DNA of 10,327 nt, from positions 1-10,327 of the forward strand of contig JBPPNE010000116.1 of the NCBI GenBank assembly GCA_051306415.1, read 5' to 3'. Each line of letters starts with the position of its first letter. Position 1 is the stretch's first letter. The translations under genes were made by a program, and so were the position numbers. Below, piece by piece: positions 7,201 through 10,327 of the stretch. The notes beneath the pieces are model-generated. The model did no database searches and was not told the origin of the DNA. It worked only from the letters and a program-made list of their open reading frames with translations. Source of the stretch: CBDDRG01 sp051306415. GTDB lineage: Bacteria > Pseudomonadota > Gammaproteobacteria > Pseudomonadales > Porticoccaceae.

Positions 7201-7740
7201 ATCGGCTTTGCGCTGTACATGGAGCTGTTGGAGCGCGCCGTCGCCGCCTTGCGGGCGGGCAAGACCCCGGATACAACCATCACCGCGCTCCACGGCGCCG
7301 AGGTCACTCTCAACATCCCGGCGCTGATTCCGGCCGCGTATCTGCCGGACATTCACACCCGATTGATCCTTTACAAACGCCTGGCCAGCGCCAGCAACGA
7401 CGACCAATTGCGCGAATTGCAGGTGGAGATGATCGACCGCTTTGGGCTGCTGCCACCGCACTTGAAGAACCTCTTCGAAGTCACCCGCCTGCGGCTCCAG
7501 GCCGAGCATCTGGGGATTGTCCGTCTGGAAGCGGGGCCCACGGGTGGCGTCGTCGAATTTGGCGAAACCACGCTGGTCGAGCCGATAACCATCGTCGATC
7601 TGGTGCAACGACAGGCACAGGTTTATCGCCTGAAGGGTGCCCGCGAACTGAGGTTTTCGGCGTTGATGACAACGGCGGAAGATCGACTGGGCACGGTGGC
7701 GACACTGCTGGATCAACTGACCCCGGGGCGCGACAGGTAA
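4270..7740 (+). CDS. mfd: Transcription-repair coupling factor Mfd
   Basis: A 1156-residue protein from ATG 4270, close to E. coli Mfd (1148). Mfd pushes stalled RNA polymerase off damaged DNA and brings UvrA to the lesion. The N-terminal UvrB-like module has a degenerate P-loop (GSLHGAAQAL near 24) and the LPYDLFSPHQD segment (83-93). The RNA polymerase-binding domain begins near VHIDHGVGRYRG (492) and includes LYVPVANLHLISRYSG. The motor is a RecG-like SF2 translocase: Walker A GDVGFGKT at 636-643, DEEH box at 737-740, TLTATPIPRTL, STIIESGIDVPSANTI, and motif VI QLRGRVGR at 906-913. The C-terminal TRCF domain, which masks UvrA binding, lies at about 1010-1110 (LPDIHTRLILYKRL). All key residues are present and the frame is intact. 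An in-frame ATG 60 nt upstream (4210) would add 20 residues, but it lies in the predicted promoter; neither start has a clear ribosome site. It is the first core gene right of the IS remnant, with no visible terminator after it. Confidence 0.98.
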   Translation: MSVAIPPEPLPTPFPPPGQRYRWGSLHGAAQALALANAAQYHEGPTLIIAASAKDAARLESELQFFRADAELPVLHFPDREILPYDLFSPHQDIVSARLFTLYQLPNLHQGILVVPITTLLHRLPPPAFIAAHSFVYRVGQRMNIDSLRRQLDQAGYRCVETVYEHGEFAVRGALIDIYPMGAALPLRIDLFGDEIDTLRSFDPETQRSLEKQQALELLPAREFPLDKAAIKHFLDAWHLRFDQDPKHCTLYQDIRVGAAPAGIEYYLPLFFSACSTLFDYLPATTLVFTEGDIQVAVEDFWREAKHRYDEYGVDRNRPLLSPAELFLSADELFGALKRFPRVDLCEQSLPPAAGHHNFPAIKLADVSVDARATDPLAKLHALIKAGDHRILFCAESYGRREALLDLLKRHGVRPTEINNWREFYTGTEPLGITVYPLEQGLALTDPPLAAISESELFGRQILQRRRRSREQENAEQVVKNLTELRPGAPVVHIDHGVGRYRGLQTINLDNEPQEFLTLEYADNTKLYVPVANLHLISRYSGGDEELAPLHRLGNEQWQKAKDKAARQIRDTAAELLDIHARRAARKGFAYQDPEEDYRAFSADFPFEETPDQLDAIEAVRGDMLREQPMDRLICGDVGFGKTEVAMRAAFIAVTNSKQVVVLVPTTLLAQQHHDNFRDRFANWPVRVEMISRFRSGKEQQEIFAQVAAGTVDILIGTHKLLGSEIRYHNLGLLIIDEEHRFGVAQKEKLKALRAEVDILTLTATPIPRTLNLAMGGIRDLSIIATPPARRLSVKTFIRAHEMRLIREAILREILRGGQVYYLHNEVKSIARAARELADSIPEARIEIAHGQMRERELERVMADFYHQRFNVLVCSTIIESGIDVPSANTIIIERADKLGLAQLHQLRGRVGRSHHQAYAYLLTPDGNEMSADAQKRLEAITLSDHLGSGFTLATHDLEIRGAGELLGDEQSGHIHSIGFALYMELLERAVAALRAGKTPDTTITALHGAEVTLNIPALIPAAYLPDIHTRLILYKRLASASNDDQLRELQVEMIDRFGLLPPHLKNLFEVTRLRLQAEHLGIVRLEAGPTGGVVEFGETTLVEPITIVDLVQRQAQVYRLKGARELRFSALMTTAEDRLGTVATLLDQLTPGRDR

Positions 7741-7821
7741 TCCGATCAGGGCAACGCGGGCGGTGTTGCGCTAGCCGCACCTCGACGCCCACCACACCTC
7801 GTCTATAGAAGCCAGTGGACT

Positions 7822-8307
7822 CTAGTTGCCGCGCTGGATCTTCACATCGAACACCCGCCCGGCCTGGGCGGGCGGCGACAGCAAACGATGCTCCGACCAT
7901 TTATCGACGATACGCGCGAGGACATCGTCCGGAAAAGCAGTACTCCGCCGCGCTCCCATGTCCACGTGCATCGCCAGGCACTCGTTGGTGGCCGCAAGCT
8001 CGTCACCCTCGCCTTTATACATCTGATGGATATAACGCAGGCGTTTGCTGTTACTGTTTAACAGCAGGGTGGAAATGCGCAACTGGTCACCGGCGAATAC
8101 TTCGCGGAGATAATCGACGTTGATCGCGAGCGTGAACATCGAGCAGTTGGTGCGTCGCCGGTAATCGAGACCAATGCCGAGTTTGTCGTAGAAATCGTCG
8201 GTGGCCTTGTCGAAGGCGAGGACGTAGTATGCCAAGTTCATATGGCCGTTGTAGTCAATCCAGTCCGGACTGACGTCAACCACCGTATGCTGCCATTGCG
8301 CTGTCAT
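7822..8307 (-). CDS. Acyl-CoA thioesterase family protein, hotdog fold
   Basis: A 161-residue single-domain protein of the 4HBT-like thioesterase group (Pfam 4HBT_2). The active-site region DYNGHMNLAYYV is at 18-29, with Asp18 in the usual catalytic position and HMN before the long central helix. The following FDKATDDFYDKLGIGLDYRR and the strand FTLAINVDYLREVFAGDQLRI fit the hotdog fold. Members cleave acyl-CoA thioesters in the cytoplasm. Relatives sit beside carnitine and betaine catabolism genes, where they act on betainyl-CoA, but no such neighbours are seen here, so the substrate is unknown. ATG 8307 is well supported by AGGGAG about 7 nt upstream. The gene converges on mfd across an 81-nt gap and is divergent from speA. 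The C-terminal 20 residues (SPPAQAGRVFDVKIQRGN) look like a normal end. Confidence 0.85.
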   Translation of the reverse strand: MTAQWQHTVVDVSPDWIDYNGHMNLAYYVLAFDKATDDFYDKLGIGLDYRRRTNCSMFTLAINVDYLREVFAGDQLRISTLLLNSNSKRLRYIHQMYKGEGDELAATNECLAMHVDMGARRSTAFPDDVLARIVDKWSEHRLLSPPAQAGRVFDVKIQRGN

Positions 8308-8335
8308 AATTGCTCCCTAAGGTCAACGCGGAATA

Positions 8336-8370
8336 CGCATTCAACATCCCTGAATGCATCGCTGAATGCG
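8336..8370. repeat. GCATTCA/TGAATGC inverted-repeat cluster, possible operator
   Basis: GCATTCA (8337-8343) faces TGAATGC (8351-8357) with a 7-nt spacer, and a second TGAATGC follows at 8363-8369. With flanking bases, the first and third copies form an 8-bp inverted repeat, CGCATTCA/TGAATGCG (8336-8343 and 8363-8370). The cluster is about 30 nt upstream of the thioesterase start codon, in position to be bound by a dimeric regulator. No specific regulator is recognised. Confidence 0.45.
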
Positions 8371-8550
8371 GTCTCAGCTAGACTAGCCTGCGTACTTCAG
8401 ATAGACGGATGATAGTGCCCATCACCCGCGAGAAATAATCCAAAAATGAGCGACTCACAAGCAAATTTTGGTCACGCAATGGAAAATGGCCATTCAGAAA
8501 GCGCTTTCATTCTTCCGCCAAACCGGGAGAATGCAGCGCCTTTTAAGCTG

Positions 8551-8571
8551 GCTGCCTTCGGCAGCTTTTTT
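8551..8571 (+). terminator. Intrinsic terminator within the speA upstream region
   Basis: A perfect GC-rich stem, GCTGCC (8551-8556) with GGCAGC (8560-8565), closes a TTC loop and is followed at once by six T (8566-8571). This is a textbook rho-independent terminator for plus-strand transcription. The minus strand has no matching T-run. It ends 89 nt before the speA start, and no plus-strand gene lies between mfd and it. It may attenuate speA, end a small RNA, or stop read-through from mfd. A GCAGC at 8533-8537 could pair with GCTGC in the left arm as a competing fold. Confidence 0.75.
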
Positions 8572-8646
8572 CTACAGTCCGCACCGAGCAATTGCCGGCC
8601 GTGCGCTTCCACCCCGGCCGGATCACCCAGTCCGGCCACCCCCATC

Positions 8647-8652
8647 GGGAGA
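8647..8652 (+). promoter_or_regulatory. Ribosome binding site that fixes the speA TTG start
   Basis: GGGAGA lies 8 nt upstream of the TTG at 8661, a good distance. The next in-frame candidate, GTG 8670, would be 17 nt away, and the upstream GTG 8601 has no comparable site. Confidence 0.65.
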
Positions 8653-8660
8653 TCAATCGG

Positions 8661-10327
8661 TTGAATACAGTGTCATCCCCACCCTGGTCCATCGAGCAAG
8701 CGTCCGAGCACTATGGTATCCAGGACTGGGGCGCCGGCTACTTTCACATTTCCGCTGCCGGCGAAGTCGCCCTGCGCACGCGCAATCAGGCGAGCGGCAG
8801 CAGTAACGGGAACGGCAGTGGCCACGTCGATACCTCGCTGCTGAAGATCATCGAGGAACTCCGCCAACGGGATCTTGACGTGCCGCTGCTGCTGCGGGTC
8901 GAGAACGTTCTCGACGCCGGTATCCGGCAATTGAATGAGGCCTTCGCCGACGCCATCCGCAATGCCGGCTACCGCAACTACTACCGTGGCGTGTTCCCGA
9001 TCAAGGTCAACCAGCAGTCCCATGTGGTGGAGGAAATCGCGCGCTTCGGCCAGACTTACCACCACGGCTTCGAGGCGGGCAGCAAGGCGGAGCTGATCAT
9101 TGCGCTCGCCCACCTGCAGGACACCGACGCGCTGATCATCTGCAACGGTTACAAGGATTCTGAATTCATCGACCTGGGTCTGCGCGCCCGCCGGCTCGGC
9201 ATCAAGTGCGTATTCGTGATCGAGACCCCCACCGAAGTGCCGATCATCATTGAGCGCAGCCGTGCGCTGGGCATTGAGCCGATGATCGGCATGCGGCTGA
9301 AACTGATGACCAAGGTCGCTGGCCACTGGAGCAACGACAGCGGCGAGCGCAGCCTGTTCGGCCTGACCGCTACCCAGATCATCCAGGTCATCGACGACCT
9401 CAAGGCGGCGGACATGCTCCACTGCCTGCAACTGCTGCACTTCCACCTCGGCTCGCAGATTCCCAATATCCGCGATATTCGCGCCGGCGCGCTGGAAGCC
9501 TGCCGCTACTACATCGACATCATCGGCGAGGGCGCGCCGCTCGGCTATCTCGACCTCGGCGGCGGCCTCGCCGTCGACTACGACGGCTCCCGCAGCAACG
9601 ACGCCCACAGCCGCAACTACAACCTGCAGGAATACTGCGTCGATATCGTCGAGGCGATCGCCGAAGCGCTCGACCCCTACGACGTGCCGCACCCAGTGAT
9701 CGTGACCGAATCCGGGCGGGCGACCGTCGCCTACACCTCGATCCTGCTGTTCAACATTCTCGACGCCAGCACCTTCGCGCCGACGCGGCTACCCGCGACG
9801 CTGCCCGAGGACTGTCACGAGCAAGTCCGCAATCTGTGGGAGACCCTGGCGAACATTACGCCGAAAACCCTGCAGGAAGCCTATAACGACGCGGTCTACT
9901 ACCGCAGCCATATCCAGGAGCTATTTCTGCGCGACGAGCTGAACCTGCGCACTCGCTCGCTGGCGGAGAATATCTATCTGCAAGTGCTGCAGGTCATCGC
10001 CGGTTATCTGCCCGGCCTCGACCGCATCCCGGCCGAACTGGAAGACCTGCAAACGATGATCGCCGACATCTACTACGGCAATTTCAGCGTGTTCCAGTCG
10101 CTGCCCGACGCCTGGGCCATCAACCAGGTGTTTCCGGTGATGCCAATTCACCGCCTCAACGAGCGACCGACGCGAGAGGCGATCATCGCCGACCTGACCT
10201 GCGACTGTGACGGCAAGCTCGACCACTTTGCCCACCCCGAGGGCGCCCGCAACACGCTGTCGGTGCATCCGTTGCAAGACGGCGAGGAATATTATCTGGC
10301 GGTTTTTCTCGTCGGCGCCTATCAGGA
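8661..10327 (+). CDS. speA: Biosynthetic arginine decarboxylase SpeA (cut by window edge)
   Basis: The first 555 residues of a protein usually about 630-660 long; the C-terminus is outside the window. SpeA is a PLP enzyme of the alanine racemase-like (fold III) class that converts arginine to agmatine and CO2, the first step of the agmatine route to putrescine and spermidine. After a short leader comes HYGIQDWGAGYFHIS, the normal SpeA opening. The PLP-binding lysine is Lys115 in VFPIKVNQQ. Further sites are HHGFEAGSKAEL, ICNGYKDSEFI, HFHLGSQ (260-266), LDLGGGLAVDY with the phosphate-holding glycines at 300-302, and TESGRATVAY from 349. The DIYYGNFSVFQSLPDAWAI stretch near 470-490 is also typical. 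The C-terminal catalytic region of the partner subunit face (GDLHNLF-type) is missing only because of the cut. The start is TTG 8661, chosen from the GGGAGA site and the family N-terminus; no ATG fits. It is divergent from the thioesterase gene, and the terminator in its leader suggests regulated read-through. Confidence 0.96.
   Translation, partial: MNTVSSPPWSIEQASEHYGIQDWGAGYFHISAAGEVALRTRNQASGSSNGNGSGHVDTSLLKIIEELRQRDLDVPLLLRVENVLDAGIRQLNEAFADAIRNAGYRNYYRGVFPIKVNQQSHVVEEIARFGQTYHHGFEAGSKAELIIALAHLQDTDALIICNGYKDSEFIDLGLRARRLGIKCVFVIETPTEVPIIIERSRALGIEPMIGMRLKLMTKVAGHWSNDSGERSLFGLTATQIIQVIDDLKAADMLHCLQLLHFHLGSQIPNIRDIRAGALEACRYYIDIIGEGAPLGYLDLGGGLAVDYDGSRSNDAHSRNYNLQEYCVDIVEAIAEALDPYDVPHPVIVTESGRATVAYTSILLFNILDASTFAPTRLPATLPEDCHEQVRNLWETLANITPKTLQEAYNDAVYYRSHIQELFLRDELNLRTRSLAENIYLQVLQVIAGYLPGLDRIPAELEDLQTMIADIYYGNFSVFQSLPDAWAINQVFPVMPIHRLNERPTREAIIADLTCDCDGKLDHFAHPEGARNTLSVHPLQDGEEYYLAVFLVGAYQ

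Larger units (their letters stand above)
8308..8660. other. Divergent intergenic region between thioesterase gene and speA
   Basis: These 353 nt contain an inverted-repeat cluster near the thioesterase start, an intrinsic terminator pointing towards speA and the speA ribosome site. They also contain three CCGGCC hexamers at 8595, 8614 and 8632, spaced 19 and 18 bp apart. An A/T-rich patch (8431-8445, with AATAAT at 8434-8439) could be a -10 region for a plus-strand transcript, but no -35 box supports it. An open frame starting at ATG 8446 runs through the terminator and has no ribosome site, so I do not call it a gene. Confidence 0.55.

Noticed and set aside
6526..7716. Long minus-strand open frame of 396 codons opposite the 3' half of mfd
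   Set aside because: It lies entirely antisense to conserved Mfd helicase and TRCF domains. High GC favours long antisense open frames, and its translation shows no family.
7741..7821. Possible bidirectional terminator between mfd and the thioesterase gene
   Set aside because: Only weak 4-5 bp pairings such as GCAAC/GTTGC are seen, and there is no T-run on either strand.
8595..8637. Three CCGGCC hexamers at about 18-bp spacing before speA
   Set aside because: The hexamer is self-complementary and common in GC-rich DNA; the spacing alone is not enough to call a regulatory site.
8446..8664. Small plus-strand open frame upstream of speA, possible leader peptide
   Set aside because: It reads straight through the intrinsic terminator at 8551-8571, has no ribosome site and is proline-rich noise after the hairpin. 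It is better explained as non-coding leader.
8673..9692. Minus-strand open frame of 339 codons opposite speA
   Set aside because: It is antisense to the conserved PLP domain of SpeA, and its valine/alanine-rich translation is typical of a shadow frame.

Overview
The window looks like chromosomal DNA from a gammaproteobacterium. The mfd and speA genes are of the proteobacterial type, GC is moderately high, and their neighbours are typical of aquatic gammaproteobacteria; I cannot name a genus. It falls into two parts of different character, joined at about 3.5-4.2 kb.

Left part (1-3503, all on the minus strand): a run of four genes read from right to left. They are glucose-1-phosphate cytidylyltransferase (rfbF), an L-2-hydroxyglutarate oxidase-type flavoprotein (lhgO), an extended SDR nucleotide-sugar epimerase/reductase, and the first 102 residues of a zinc-binding-domain C-methyltransferase that runs off the left edge. 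Gaps are 46, 36 and 83 nt, which suggests one operon. Apart from the flavoprotein, the set fits synthesis of a CDP-activated, probably C-methylated deoxysugar for a surface polysaccharide (O-antigen, capsule or exopolysaccharide). The CDP-glucose 4,6-dehydratase that should follow RfbF is not in the window. Hand-counted sample lines here gave about 52-58% GC, against about 70% for one line within mfd.

Junction (3504-4269): no intact gene. It holds a 12-bp direct repeat and a small inverted repeat upstream of rfbF, about 260 nt I cannot assign, a truncated IS3-family orfA, a degenerate copy of a dispersed TTCGACAAGCTCAGG-type repeat, a short palindrome and a good sigma70-type promoter for mfd. 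This is the scar-like border between an acquired glycan locus and the core chromosome.

Right part (4270-10327): mfd (transcription-repair coupling factor, plus strand, complete), a small hotdog-fold thioesterase (minus strand, convergent to mfd), and speA (biosynthetic arginine decarboxylase, plus strand, divergent from the thioesterase, cut by the right edge about 80 residues before its expected end). speA appears to start at a TTG codon. Its 350-nt upstream region holds a clear intrinsic terminator with no plus-strand gene between it and the end of mfd, so it may be an attenuator or the end of a small RNA. I see no CRISPR array, tRNA, rRNA, phage, toxin-antitoxin or defence system. The most notable points are the speA leader terminator and the LhgO-type oxidase inside a sugar-nucleotide operon.
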